In this document: in pieces, positions 8,831 to 18,158 of the stretch | How positions within the stretch are numbered: position 1 is the stretch's first letter | Layout: the number at the start of each line of letters is the position of its first letter | From: Moraxella equi | GTDB taxonomy: Bacteria > Pseudomonadota > Gammaproteobacteria > Pseudomonadales > Moraxellaceae | Direction of reading: 5' to 3' | DNA: 64,000 bases | Assembly (NCBI RefSeq): GCF_002027555.1 | Contig: NZ_MXAP01000012.1 | Coordinates: 1 to 64,000 of the forward strand | Position numbers and translations under genes: made by a program | Notes under the pieces: generated by a model | Told to the model about the DNA's origin: nothing | Databases searched by the model: none | Seen by the model: only the letters and a program-made list of their open reading frames with translations

Positions 8831-10015
8831 CTACTTATTATGCTGTTGTGATTTTAGGTAGCTATTCACATCAATGCGTGTCTTGACCTGCGGAGCGGTC
8901 TGCGGCTGAGCCTGTGCTTGCACTGACTGTGCCTGTGGCTGAGTCTGCTGTGCTTGCTGCCTACTCTCCAAGGCACTGACATGACCTGCGGGGGCAGTTT
9001 GTAGGTTCTGAATCGGAGCTTGTTGCACAGCGACTTTTGGACGGTCATCCAAGGTCAAACCCGTGGCAATGACTGTGACATGAATCTCATCACCCATGCT
9101 CTCATCTTGGACATAGCCATAGAAGATATTACCTTCTTCTAAGTCAGCAATCGATGACAACGCTTCGGCAATCTCCTCAGGCTCGCTCATCATCAGCTCA
9201 GCTGCGGTAATGTTCACCAACAGCCCCTTGGCATTTTCAAGGCGAATGTCATCAAGCAGTGGTGAGCGAATGGCTTTTTCGGCAGCTTGTCTGGCACGGT
9301 CATCGCCACTGGCACGACCGATACCCATCATCGCATAGCCTTTGGCAGTCATGGCAGTACGCACGTCTCTAAAATCGGTGTTAATCACCACATTATCCGC
9401 CGTATCCACGATTTGAACCAAGCCACTCACTGCGTGCAGAAGTACGTCATCGGCTTTTTTAAGAGCATCTGTAAAAGAGATTTGCTTATAAATCTTCAAC
9501 AATTTTTGGTTAGGAATGGTGATAATCGCATCAACCAGCTCTGTTAGTTGGCTAACACCATCTTTGGCAGACTTCATGCGTTTTTTGCCTTCAAAGTCAA
9601 ATGGCGTGGTCACCACAGCAACGGTCAAAATACCCATCTCTTTGGCAACACGAGCCACCACAGGAGCGGCACCTGTACCTGTACCACCACCCATGCCTGC
9701 GGTGATAAATACCATATTATAGCCATCTAACATCGAGCGAATTTCATCTTCGTCTTCTTCGGCGTAACGGCGACCTTCCTCAGGATTGCCGCCTGCACCC
9801 AAACCTTCCGAGCCAAGCTGAATCTTGTGTGGCACGGTCAGATTATCAAGAGCGGTACGGTCAGTATTGGCAGCGACAAATGTCACCCCATTAAGACCTT
9901 CTTGTACCATATGCTCGACCGCATTACCGCCACCGCCACCCACACCAAAAACGATAAAGCGTGCTTTACCGTAGTTTACTTGACCGTCATCTGCATCAAG
10001 ACCATATTTAGACAT
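8831..10015 (-). CDS. ftsZ: Cell division GTPase FtsZ
   Basis: Tubulin-like GTPase that forms the division ring at mid-cell. The 394-residue product has the nucleotide loop GVGGGGGNAVEHM (about residue 24), the tubulin signature GMGGGTGTGAAPV (about residue 108) and the T7 synergy region INTDFRDVRTAM. A Gln/Pro/Ala-rich linker (about residues 325-375) leads to a C-terminal peptide VNSYLKSQ, which stands in for the usual DIPxFLR-type FtsA/ZipA-binding tail. It is last in the dcw cluster, 180 bp after ftsA. That gap may carry an extra promoter. Confidence 0.97.
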   Translation of the reverse strand: MSKYGLDADDGQVNYGKARFIVFGVGGGGGNAVEHMVQEGLNGVTFVAANTDRTALDNLTVPHKIQLGSEGLGAGGNPEEGRRYAEEDEDEIRSMLDGYNMVFITAGMGGGTGTGAAPVVARVAKEMGILTVAVVTTPFDFEGKKRMKSAKDGVSQLTELVDAIITIPNQKLLKIYKQISFTDALKKADDVLLHAVSGLVQIVDTADNVVINTDFRDVRTAMTAKGYAMMGIGRASGDDRARQAAEKAIRSPLLDDIRLENAKGLLVNITAAELMMSEPEEIAEALSSIADLEEGNIFYGYVQDESMGDEIHVTVIATGLTLDDRPKVAVQQAPIQNLQTAPAGHVSALESRQQAQQTQPQAQSVQAQAQPQTAPQVKTRIDVNSYLKSQQHNK

Positions 10016-10194
10016 TTATTTCTCCGAATTCTTTTATCATATTGACATAGAAACTATTTTGATATTATAACACCAATTCACCCCATATTAAATAGCAGGG
10101 TGAATGATTGGCTTGAAATCAGCTGTTAATGGGCAAATGTAGCCAAGATAGACGTTTATTATCTTTTACCCTAACCTTTAAAATCGCAATATCA

Positions 10195-11517
10195 TCACAG
10201 TAGCTGTCTTAATTTATCAAACCATGATTGGCATTTTTGCCCAACACGACCAAAAAAGCCCACTCTATCCAAATCGCCAAACTGCCCACGCTCATCGCAA
10301 GCATACTGCTCACTTTGATAATACATGAGTGCCCCGATGATACTATGTAATTTCGGGTCGGACAGATGTGTTTTTAAAAGCCCGATATCATCATCGCTAA
10401 GCAGTTCAGTATGCACCACCACCTTTGGGTTGATGTCCATTTGACGTACGCTGACACCAAACTGTCTTTCTATCAAGCTGGGCAAATCCCTCATGTCCGC
10501 CCCGCCACCTGCCAACACCACGCCCATGTCCATGAACTGGTCTAGTCCTTTGGCGGTCAATTCATCAAAAATCTCATGTAGCAATGTCAGATAACGTGCT
10601 TCAATGATACTGGCAAGTTTATACAAATGAACCGTCAATTCGCTGTCATGATGACGTTTTTTAAGCGTGATAAAATCACTTTTGCTTTGTTTGCTGGCGT
10701 TCGCTGAGCCGTGATGTTTTTTTAAAGATTCAGCTTCTAATAAAGTCAGTCCAAGCGTACTGGCGATGTCCATGTCCACCAATTGCCCACCCACAGGCAG
10801 ACAGCGAGTGTAGAGCAGCATGCCTTCTTGGTACAGGCACACTTTGGTGAGTGCTGCACCGATGTCAATAAAGCACACACCACGCTGTTTTTCATCACCA
10901 CTTAGGGCGTATTCACTGCTGGTTACCCCATCAAAAAACATGGGATGAACTTCTAGGTTATTTGAGACCATCAAATCCTTGATTTGGGCATAAAACATGC
11001 TAGGCACGCTGATAAGATGATAGCCAACGGTCAGTTTATGAGCCAACATGCCCACGACATCTTTACCACTTTGGTCATCATCTAGCCAAAAACGCTGTTG
11101 GCACAACTGCACGTCTTTATGTCCTTTTTGTGCCAGTCCTACTTTGGCGTCATTTAAAATATCCCGAACATCATCATGGCTTATCTTACGTCCAAGGGTG
11201 TCGCCCGTGGGATTGTGTCCTGTGATGATTTTATCTTGAATGCCGTTTTCACCCATCATCGCAGGACTGGCAAAAGACAGCCCGACATAAGAGACTTGCA
11301 CGCCTGCCATGTCAATGGCTTCTCGCAACGACTTATGAATGGCACTGAGCAGATGTTCACGATTGACGATTTGACCACCAAAAAACGCGTCCGTTTTGGC
11401 AAGTCCAAGCCCCATGATTTGGGTTTTTTTATGATGAACGTCAAAATAGCCCACAACGGTATAAACCGCCGTGGAACTTAGATGAATCACCGCATGAATG
11501 TCAGAATCGGGTATCAT
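10195..11517 (-). CDS. ftsA: Cell division protein FtsA
   Basis: Actin-fold ATPase that tethers FtsZ filaments to the membrane. The 440-residue product has an actin-like phosphate loop (CFIDIGAALTKVCLY), an adenosine motif (VVLAGGGADMRDLP), the SHS2/1C subdomain, and a C-terminal amphipathic segment (CQSWFDKLRQLL) that would be the membrane anchor. It sits between ftsQ and ftsZ as expected. The 105-bp and 180-bp spacers around it are longer than in compact dcw clusters. Confidence 0.94.
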   Translation of the reverse strand: MIPDSDIHAVIHLSSTAVYTVVGYFDVHHKKTQIMGLGLAKTDAFFGGQIVNREHLLSAIHKSLREAIDMAGVQVSYVGLSFASPAMMGENGIQDKIITGHNPTGDTLGRKISHDDVRDILNDAKVGLAQKGHKDVQLCQQRFWLDDDQSGKDVVGMLAHKLTVGYHLISVPSMFYAQIKDLMVSNNLEVHPMFFDGVTSSEYALSGDEKQRGVCFIDIGAALTKVCLYQEGMLLYTRCLPVGGQLVDMDIASTLGLTLLEAESLKKHHGSANASKQSKSDFITLKKRHHDSELTVHLYKLASIIEARYLTLLHEIFDELTAKGLDQFMDMGVVLAGGGADMRDLPSLIERQFGVSVRQMDINPKVVVHTELLSDDDIGLLKTHLSDPKLHSIIGALMYYQSEQYACDERGQFGDLDRVGFFGRVGQKCQSWFDKLRQLL

Positions 11518-11622
11518 AATTGACCAAAATTAGGGGAAATCCCCCGCCCAAAAACAAGATTGTCAAAACACTTGTTTTAAAAATCTATCAAAAATAAAAT
11601 AAATCAAATTTTAAAATAACCT

Positions 11623-12402
11623 TTATTTCTTATTTCGCCACGCAATAGAAAAACCGTTTTTATAACGCAAATCAACCGACTGCATGTCATTGATACGCTC
11701 AGCAAATCGCTCATTTAAAATCTGTGCCAACTGATGAAGTTTTTGTGTGGTATTCTCATCATCAACAACCACCCTAAGCCCGTTATGAAAACGTATAACC
11801 CACGTGTTGCGTGGTGTCAATATCAAATCATCCACCGTCAGACCGAGCGGAGCAAACTGCTGATTGACATACTGCATTTGACGCATGATGGCATCTGCCT
11901 GTGTCGCCGAGCCATGCAATGTGACCAAATCAAGGTTCATGACATCGCCTTTATCGGCAGGTCTAAACACCACGCCGTTAGCATCAATCATCTCTTGACT
12001 GCCGAAATTGGCAATAGGCTTGCGTGGCACCGCCTCAACCGTAATGCCCTGATACCAGTCACGGCGTACAGTCGCATGCTCCACCCACGATAAGCTTATC
12101 ACACTGTCATGGATTTGGTGCAAATTACCCCCAAAAAAAGGCATTTCTCCAAAGGGGGCGATTGCCTGCATCAATGACTGACTCTCTGGTGTGGTCAAAT
12201 TTGACGCTTCCACATGGATGGGTTTGGCAGGGCTTTTGCCGATGGTTTGCATGGCAAAAAAGCCAATGGCAAACATCAGCCCAAGCGTCACCAAAGCCGA
12301 TTGCCATGATTTTGACAAATGCTTGTCATCATGCCCCTCATGCTCATGGTTGATATGGTCTGCTGTCATCTCTGCCACGGTTGCACCCAATTGGATAGCC
12401 AA
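11623..12402 (-). CDS. ftsQ: Cell division protein FtsQ
   Basis: Divisome membrane protein linking early and late division proteins. The 259-residue product has a cytoplasmic acidic/His-rich N-terminus, one membrane segment (SALVTLGLMFAIGFFAM, about residues 35-51), then a POTRA-like part (HQIHDSVISLSWVEHATVRRDW) and the FtsQ beta domain (WVIRFHNGLRVVVDDE). Position directly before ftsA supports the call. Confidence 0.88.
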   Translation of the reverse strand: MAIQLGATVAEMTADHINHEHEGHDDKHLSKSWQSALVTLGLMFAIGFFAMQTIGKSPAKPIHVEASNLTTPESQSLMQAIAPFGEMPFFGGNLHQIHDSVISLSWVEHATVRRDWYQGITVEAVPRKPIANFGSQEMIDANGVVFRPADKGDVMNLDLVTLHGSATQADAIMRQMQYVNQQFAPLGLTVDDLILTPRNTWVIRFHNGLRVVVDDENTTQKLHQLAQILNERFAERINDMQSVDLRYKNGFSIAWRNKK

Positions 12403-12651
12403 ATATCACAAATGTATCGCTAAAACAACCTTAAAAATGAACGCTTGCGTACATATTTTATTAAACAAGGCTAAAATTTATATATTTTACCCTATTCTTA
12501 TTTTAATTTAAAGTAAAAATCATCACTAAATGACTGTTTTTACATGGCGTTACATTTTACCAATAAAATTGTTGGGGTTAATTCGTACCAATCCCAACAT
12601 TCAAAATATAAAACAATCATTGTTATCACTTAAAATATATGATAAGTTTAA

Positions 12652-12682
12652 AAACTAGGGCAAATCAGACTCGCCCTAGTTT
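12652..12682. terminator. Strong hairpin between ddl and ftsQ
   Basis: Perfect 10-bp arms AAACTAGGGC and GCCCTAGTTT with an 11-nt loop. A weaker hairpin (GTTGGGGTT...ATCCCAAC) lies at 12571-12598. Together they occupy the 355-bp gap after ddl and suggest transcription is at least partly ended there, so ftsQAZ would need its own promoter in the 12403-12560 segment. The arms contain TAGGGC/GCCCTA, resembling the MITE ends, so this may instead be a minimal relic of that family. Confidence 0.5.
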
Positions 12683-12757
12683 AATATATCAATAAGCAAA
12701 TTATAATTTACCCAGCAATCCAACCAATATTAGGCTTTATGGCAAACACATCATTAT

Positions 12758-13666
12758 TTATAACGTCTGTTCTAAAATCTTCACACACAAATCCGCAAAT
12801 TCAATCCCTGCTTCTTTGGCTGCCATTGGCACAAGGCTATGGTCGGTCATACCCGGCACGGTATTGATTTCTAGGACATAAAGCTTGCCGTCATCAGATT
12901 TTAAAAAGTCCACACGAGACCAGCCACGCCCACCCATGGCAGAAAAAGCACGTTTGGCAATCTCGCCCATTTCACGCTCTTGTTCGGCAGTTAAGTCAGA
13001 CGGGCATTGATACACCGTGTCATCACGCAGGTATTTGGCTTCATAGTCATAAAACTTGCCCTTAGGGATAATGCGAATACTCGGCAAGACATCATCGCCA
13101 AGTAACGAACAGGCGTACTCGCCTCCTGTAATCGCTTTTTCTGCCAAAATCTCGCCATGATACTGTTTTAGCTTAGGATACGCCTTTGCCAAACCGCCTG
13201 TCTCTTCTATCATCATCACACCCACACTAGAACCCTCACTGGCGGGTTTGACAAATAACGGTAAGCCAAAGTCTGCCTCCACCGCATCAAAATCGCTGTC
13301 ATCGTGCAACACCACATAAGGCACATTCGGCAAGCCTAGCGACTGCCACACCAAACGGCAACGAAACTTATCCATGGCAATGGCGGATGCTAGCACGCCA
13401 CAACCTGTATAAGGAATCTTAAAGCCGTCAAGCACGCCTTGCAAACTACCATCTTCGCCAAAAGTGCCATGCAAGACATTAAACACACGGTCATACTCAC
13501 GCAAGTTTGAAATTTCGGTCTCTTGTGGGTCAAAATGATGAGCGTCCACACCTTTTAAAAGCAGGGCATTTAGCACCGCCCTGCCACTATTTAAAGACAC
13601 TTCACGCTCGGCACTAAACCCACCGCAAACCACAGCGACTTTGCCAAATTTTGTTACATCGTTCAT
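12758..13666 (-). CDS. ddl: D-alanine--D-alanine ligase
   Basis: Cytosolic ATP-grasp ligase making D-Ala-D-Ala for peptidoglycan precursors. The 302-residue product shows the N-terminal VAVVCGGFSAEREVSLNSG motif, the serine loop PASEGSSVGV (about residue 148), and the C-terminal metal/ATP site VLEINTVPGMTDHSLVP. Length and placement in the dcw cluster fit the DdlB type. It follows the PIN toxin gene by 46 bp. Confidence 0.96.
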   Translation of the reverse strand: MNDVTKFGKVAVVCGGFSAEREVSLNSGRAVLNALLLKGVDAHHFDPQETEISNLREYDRVFNVLHGTFGEDGSLQGVLDGFKIPYTGCGVLASAIAMDKFRCRLVWQSLGLPNVPYVVLHDDSDFDAVEADFGLPLFVKPASEGSSVGVMMIEETGGLAKAYPKLKQYHGEILAEKAITGGEYACSLLGDDVLPSIRIIPKGKFYDYEAKYLRDDTVYQCPSDLTAEQEREMGEIAKRAFSAMGGRGWSRVDFLKSDDGKLYVLEINTVPGMTDHSLVPMAAKEAGIEFADLCVKILEQTL

Positions 13667-13712
13667 ATTTTATTCTCTATATAAGTGCAAATTGCACAAG
13701 GTTAATTGTTGG

Positions 13713-14132
13713 TTAATTATCAAACCAATTTTCAATCATCAAACCGTCAATATATTTAAAATCATCCACATTGCGAGTTACCAAAATGGCATGATTGGCT
13801 AAGGCAATGGACGCAATTTGACTGTCGGCAAAAGATAAAGTTTTGCCTTTTGCTCGGCATTCGGCACGGATTTTGGCGTGAATGTCGGCACATTTTGGTG
13901 TATATTCATACATCGGCATCAGTGCAACTTGTTTTTTAATAAAAAACTCAACATCTTTTTTGCGTTTGCCGTCTGGTATACAATACAAGCCATATAGCAA
14001 TTCATGCCAAACGGTAATCGCCAAAATCATCTCATCTAAATGCGTGCGGTATTTTTGCACCACATTTTCACAGCGATTAACTTTGGTAATTTCAGACAAA
14101 ATATTATTATCAGGCAAAATCAATCGTTTCAT
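13713..14132 (-). CDS. PIN-domain toxin (VapC/FitB-like) inside dcw cluster
   Basis: Probable Mg2+-dependent RNase toxin. The 139-residue length is normal for VapC. The PIN acidic residues are visible: D8 in LPDNNILSE, E44 in VWHELLYG, D103 in LSFADSQIASIA and D123/D124 in VTRNVDDF. The start overlaps the preceding antitoxin stop by 4 bp (ATGA), indicating translational coupling. The pair lies between murC and ddl on the same strand, so it is probably co-transcribed with essential cell-wall genes. RNA target unknown. Confidence 0.85.
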   Translation of the reverse strand: MKRLILPDNNILSEITKVNRCENVVQKYRTHLDEMILAITVWHELLYGLYCIPDGKRKKDVEFFIKKQVALMPMYEYTPKCADIHAKIRAECRAKGKTLSFADSQIASIALANHAILVTRNVDDFKYIDGLMIENWFDN

Positions 14133-14434
14133 TCAAAACTCACTTCTCGCCCAACATCGTTTTTATCTCTCAAACTTGCCAAAAATTTATCATAATCATC
14201 ATCGCTCATTTCATCATTGTCAAATTCGACAATCATTTTTTGATGAAATTTTTCATATTCCAAAAAACTCTTTTGTAAATCGGACAATTCGGTTTTTTGA
14301 GTGGCGGTTTGCTCTTTTTTGTGTTGAAAAGTCGCTATCCAATCAATCATTTCTTGCTGCATGGATATTGGTAATGATTGAATATAATTGACCGCTTGAT
14401 TGATACTAGTAATAGGCTGTGTTTGCATATTCAC
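14129..14434 (-). CDS. Antitoxin partner of PIN toxin (DUF2281-like start)
   Basis: 101 residues, Gln/Asp/Glu-rich. The segment VNYIQSLPISMQQEMIDWI resembles the LPxxLQxEVLDFI motif of DUF2281-type antitoxins. The C-terminal half (about residues 70-101), rich in acidic residues and ending FLASLRDKNDVGREVSFE, is the likely toxin-neutralising tail. The start is 3 bp after the murC stop, and the stop overlaps the toxin start. Family assignment is by pattern only; the role is inferred from size, coupling and neighbour. Confidence 0.75.
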   Translation of the reverse strand: MNMQTQPITSINQAVNYIQSLPISMQQEMIDWIATFQHKKEQTATQKTELSDLQKSFLEYEKFHQKMIVEFDNDEMSDDDYDKFLASLRDKNDVGREVSFE

Positions 14435-14437
14435 CCC

Positions 14438-15889
14438 CTATAAATACAAATTATTATCCCGAAGCTCCAAACAAATCTGCCCCACATTGCCCGCCCCTTG
14501 CGTGATAAGCAGGTCATTGGCGTGTAGGGTAACTTTTAGCACTTGGGCGATTTGTTCTTTGTCATTGACACTTAGCACAATCGGCTCAACCTGCCCACGC
14601 TCACGCAGTGAACGAGCCAAATCGTTGCTACTCGCCCCCTTAATCGGCTCTTCGCCAGCACTGTACACATCCAGCAAAACAAGCTTATCCACCTGCGATA
14701 AGACATTGACAAACTCACTAAAACAGTCCCGTGTACGGCTGTAACGGTGTGGCTGAAACATCATCACCAAACGGCGGTCGGGGTAGCTTTGGCGGGCAGC
14801 ACGAATGGTCGCTTGCACTTCGGCAGGGTGATGACCGTAATCATCAACGAGCAGGATATTACCCCCGTCATGATTTACGTCTGCTTGCTGTTCAAAGCGT
14901 CTGCCCACGCCTGCAAATTTACCCACCGCACGCACAATCGCCTCATCGTCCACGCCTTCATCGGTCGCCAGCGTAATCGCCCCCAAGGCATTTAGCACGT
15001 TATGCTCACCGGGGATATTTAAGGTCAAGCGAAGCGGTTCACGGTCTTTACGCAATACGGTAAAATGCGTGCGAGTGCCGTCCACCACCACGTCCACCGC
15101 TTGCACGTCATTATGCTCTTTAAAGCCAAAAGTCAGCACAGGGCGAGCAATGTCATCAATCATGCCATATAGCTCATCATCATCGCCACACACCACCGCC
15201 AACCCATAAAACGGCATATTGTGCAAAAACTGAATGTAGGCTTGTTTTAGCTTATCAAAACTACCGCCATAAGTGTCCATGTGGTCTTCGTCAATGTTGG
15301 TAACAATGCTCGCCATCGGACGCAAACTCAAAAAAGACGCATCGGACTCGTCCGCTTCCGCCACAAGGTATCGGCTACTACCCAAGGACGCATTTTTGCC
15401 AGAGGCGTTCAATTTACCGCCAATCACATAAGTTGGGTCAAGTCCCGCTTCGGTGAGCATCATCGTAAGTAGGCTTGTGGTTGTGGTCTTGCCATGAGCC
15501 CCTGCCACCGCAATGCTGTGGCGGTATCGCATAAGCTCGCCTAGCATATCGGCACGGCGAACCACAGGCAGTCGGGCTTGCAAGGCGGTCTGAATCTCAG
15601 GGTTGGTTTTGTCAATGGCGGACGATACCACAATCACGTCGGCGTTTTTGATATTGGACGAATTATGCCCGATAAACACCGTAATGCCCAGGCTCTCTAG
15701 TCGCTTAGTAACCACGCTTTCTTTGATGTCTGAGCCTGTTACCGTATAGCCTTGATTGGCAAGCACTTCGGCAATTCCGCACATACCTGCCCCACCAATA
15801 CCGACAAAATGCACGGTGTTAATCCGTCTCATCTCTGGGATTTCAATGAGTTGTTTGGGCAGGGTTTTGACGTTGGTTGAATTTGGCAT
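14438..15889 (-). CDS. murC: UDP-N-acetylmuramate--L-alanine ligase
   Basis: ATP-dependent addition of the first peptide residue to UDP-MurNAc in the cytosol. The 483-residue product shows the N-terminal [19 protein letters not shown] loop (about residue 29), the Mur ATP loop [12 protein letters not shown] (about residue 130), [12 protein letters not shown], and the C-terminal [11 protein letters not shown] and QPHRYSRT motifs. It follows the GNAT gene after about 170 bp. Only 3 bp separate its stop from the antitoxin start. Confidence 0.97.
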   Translation of the reverse strand: MPNSTNVKTLPKQLIEIPEMRRINTVHFVGIGGAGMCGIAEVLANQGYTVTGSDIKESVVTKRLESLGITVFIGHNSSNIKNADVIVVSSAIDKTNPEIQTALQARLPVVRRADMLGELMRYRHSIAVAGAHGKTTTTSLLTMMLTEAGLDPTYVIGGKLNASGKNASLGSSRYLVAEADESDASFLSLRPMASIVTNIDEDHMDTYGGSFDKLKQAYIQFLHNMPFYGLAVVCGDDDELYGMIDDIARPVLTFGFKEHNDVQAVDVVVDGTRTHFTVLRKDREPLRLTLNIPGEHNVLNALGAITLATDEGVDDEAIVRAVGKFAGVGRRFEQQADVNHDGGNILLVDDYGHHPAEVQATIRAARQSYPDRRLVMMFQPHRYSRTRDCFSEFVNVLSQVDKLVLLDVYSAGEEPIKGASSNDLARSLRERGQVEPIVLSVNDKEQIAQVLKVTLHANDLLITQGAGNVGQICLELRDNNLYL

Positions 15890-16059
15890 AACTTTTTCTC
15901 TTTTTAGGTGTTAAATGGGCTGGTAAATAATTACCATGATTTTTTATTTGGATAACCTTTAATTTAAAATATCCAATTCATTTAAAATTTAACTATTAAT
16001 ATATAAATAAAATTTCATTTAGCAAATCAAGACAAATATTTTACCCTATCATTTTCAAA

Positions 16060-16584
16060 TCAAAACCGATACATATAAACCGCATGGTTAATAATATCGC
16101 CATTGACATTTTCATTATTGGCAATGATACCACAAAACTCAAATCCCAATCGCTCGGCGACTTGTCGGCTTGGGGCATTATGCTCGCCTGCCTTAATGTC
16201 CACCACATCCATGCCATAGGTATGTTTGGCAATGTCCATAATCGCACGCACAGCAAGGGTCATGATACCACGCCCTTGATATTCTTGGTGTAGCCAATAG
16301 CCAATCTCCGCCTTTTTTAGATGATGATAAATGTTATTTAAACTCACCGCTCCAATGATTTTATCATCATAAATAATATGGGTATGAATAGCTTTGTCAT
16401 CGGCATATTGGTGTAAGGCAAATTTGACAAATTCACGATAGCTATTTTCACTAAAATCATTCGCCCACGGTAGCCATTTGCCCAAATAATCTTTTTGGGT
16501 ATTAACAATGTCAATCATTTGACTGGCAAATGATGAATGCACTAAGGTTAAACTTAATGTGTCGTTGATTTTATAATAAAACAT
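16060..16584 (-). CDS. GNAT N-acetyltransferase, RimJ/RimL-like
   Basis: 174 residues with the RimL-type layout: an N-terminal segment LGKWLPWANDF, a beta4 segment EIGYWLHQEYQGRGIMTLAV containing the acetyl-CoA loop Q-x-x-G-R-G, and the late motif NAPSRQVAERLGFEFCG. It probably acetylates the N-terminus of a ribosomal or other protein, or a small amine; the substrate cannot be told from sequence. It lies between murG and murC, an unusual passenger in a dcw cluster. It is flanked by AT-rich spacers, and the 16600-16740 spacer holds inverted GGGGCAAATTACATTTACCC-like repeats. Confidence 0.82.
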   Translation of the reverse strand: MFYYKINDTLSLTLVHSSFASQMIDIVNTQKDYLGKWLPWANDFSENSYREFVKFALHQYADDKAIHTHIIYDDKIIGAVSLNNIYHHLKKAEIGYWLHQEYQGRGIMTLAVRAIMDIAKHTYGMDVVDIKAGEHNAPSRQVAERLGFEFCGIIANNENVNGDIINHAVYMYRF

Positions 16585-16752
16585 TTTTAATTTATCGGAA
16601 AAAAGATATTGTAAATTAATGATATTTTTTGTTAATTTGTAGGGGCAAATTACATTTACCCTGTGATAAAGTGTTGATTTTTGGGCGTTGTGTTCGTCCC
16701 TGCACGTCCAAATTTTAAAATATATCTTTATTAAACAATGCCAAACAACAAA

Positions 16753-17835
16753 CTAACCCTTAACCACACGCTCCACAATATCCGCCACTTGCGTGGTCGT
16801 GTCTGTTTTGGCAAAAGCTCGGGCATTATTTGCCATATCTAGACATTGCTGACGGTCAAGATTACCCAAAATCTGTGCAAGTTTTTCGCCCGATAATTCA
16901 CTTTGGGGGAGTAAAATCCCCGCCCCATGCTCGGTTAGGTTCTTGGCATTGGCGGTTTGGTGGTCGTCCACGGCGTGCGGTAGCGGAATAAAAATCGGAG
17001 CAACGCCCACACTGGCAATCTCGGTTACCGTCAAAGCCCCTGCCCGACAAATAATCACGTCCGCCCAACTGTACGCCTGTGCCATGTCATCAATAAACGG
17101 TATGACTTCAAACACATGACGGCTTGTATCAATCCCTGCTTGTGAGTAAGCAACCAACATGGCGTTATGGTTGTCCTTGCCGCATTGGTGTCGCACGGTT
17201 AGGGGCTTGTCGGACAACTTTAACAGCTCTACCACCGCTTCATTGATGGCTTTTGCCCCAAGCGAACCGCCCACCACCAGCACCTTTAGGGGCGATGTAT
17301 CCGCCACGTCATAACGCTCGCTTGGCGATGTGGCGTTGATAATCGCAGTGCGTACAGGGTTACCCACCGTAACAAGTCTGTCGCCCATGCCACTAAATGC
17401 CCCGTCAAAGGCTTGTAGTACTTTTGCCGAATGGGGGGCTAGGGTCTTGTTGCTCATGCCTGCAATGGCGTTTTGCTCGTGAATGATGAGTGGTTTGCCT
17501 GATAATTTGCTTGCCAATCCCCCCGGTACGGTAACATACCCACCAAAGCCGATAACCACATCTATGTTGTTGTTTTTGATGATATTTTTGCTTGCCATAA
17601 CCGCTTTAAACAGCATAAAGGGGAGCTTAATCATGCGTGCCAACCCCTTACCCCGAAGCCCTTGCATATCAATATGGTGCATGGTGTAGCCATGTTTGGC
17701 GACAAGCTCATTTTCCATACCGTTTGGCGTGCCAAGCCAATGCACTACCGCCCCACGAGTTGTCAGCTCGTCCGCCACCGCCAACGCAGGAAAAACGTGT
17801 CCGCCTGTACCTGCCGCCATAATCAATACATTCAT
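16753..17835 (-). CDS. murG: Lipid II synthase MurG
   Basis: UDP-GlcNAc:lipid I N-acetylglucosaminyltransferase at the inner face of the cytoplasmic membrane. The 360-residue GT-B fold protein starts MNVLIMAAGTGGHVFPALAVAD. It has the second glycine loop VVGGSLGAKAINEAV (about residue 188) and the UDP-GlcNAc site ICRAGALTVTEIASVGVAPIF (around residue 260) with PLPHAVDDHQTANA. It is the first recognisable dcw gene in this orientation. Confidence 0.96.
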   Translation of the reverse strand: MNVLIMAAGTGGHVFPALAVADELTTRGAVVHWLGTPNGMENELVAKHGYTMHHIDMQGLRGKGLARMIKLPFMLFKAVMASKNIIKNNNIDVVIGFGGYVTVPGGLASKLSGKPLIIHEQNAIAGMSNKTLAPHSAKVLQAFDGAFSGMGDRLVTVGNPVRTAIINATSPSERYDVADTSPLKVLVVGGSLGAKAINEAVVELLKLSDKPLTVRHQCGKDNHNAMLVAYSQAGIDTSRHVFEVIPFIDDMAQAYSWADVIICRAGALTVTEIASVGVAPIFIPLPHAVDDHQTANAKNLTEHGAGILLPQSELSGEKLAQILGNLDRQQCLDMANNARAFAKTDTTTQVADIVERVVKG

Positions 17836-17860
17836 CGTTATTCTCTAATTTAAAATTTAA

Positions 17861-17886
17861 CCCCCTATTTTGTAACAAAATGGGGG
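17861..17886 (-). terminator. Hairpin between the glycosyltransferase gene and murG
   Basis: CCCCC(T)ATTTTGT and ACAAAATGGGGG form a 12-bp stem with one bulged base. It lies 25 bp before the murG start, so it may end readthrough from the upstream gene or sit in the murG leader. Confidence 0.45.
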
Positions 17887-17949
17887 AAATTACAAGGGGA
17901 AAATGAGTGGGTGGGGATATATTTTAACCAAAATTACAAAAAGACAAAT

Positions 17950-18158
17950 TAGGGCGTGCCCGCCTTTTGTATTTGCAATGAAAAATGAGAAAAATCGCCA
18001 GTTTTTCAAGGAAAAAACGTAGGTTGATAGTCATTCTATCAGACAAGTTTTTGACGATGAAAAACAAGATTTAGCCATTTTTCATGCAAAAACGATTGGT
18101 TTTATTTCTAAAATAGTTCTATATCATAAATAGTGTTATAAAGGGTAGGCACGCCCTA
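17950..18158. repeat. MITE-like element, copy 3 (full length)
   Basis: 209 bp bounded by TAGGGCGTGCCCGCC and GGTAGGCACGCCCTA, an imperfect terminal inverted repeat. Inside are the shared blocks TTTGTATTTGCAATGAAAAA, GTTTTTCAAGGAAAAAACGT and TAGCCATTTTTCATGCAAAA. It encodes nothing. Its right terminal repeat supplies the TAG stop of the glycosyltransferase gene (18156-18158). Confidence 0.8.
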
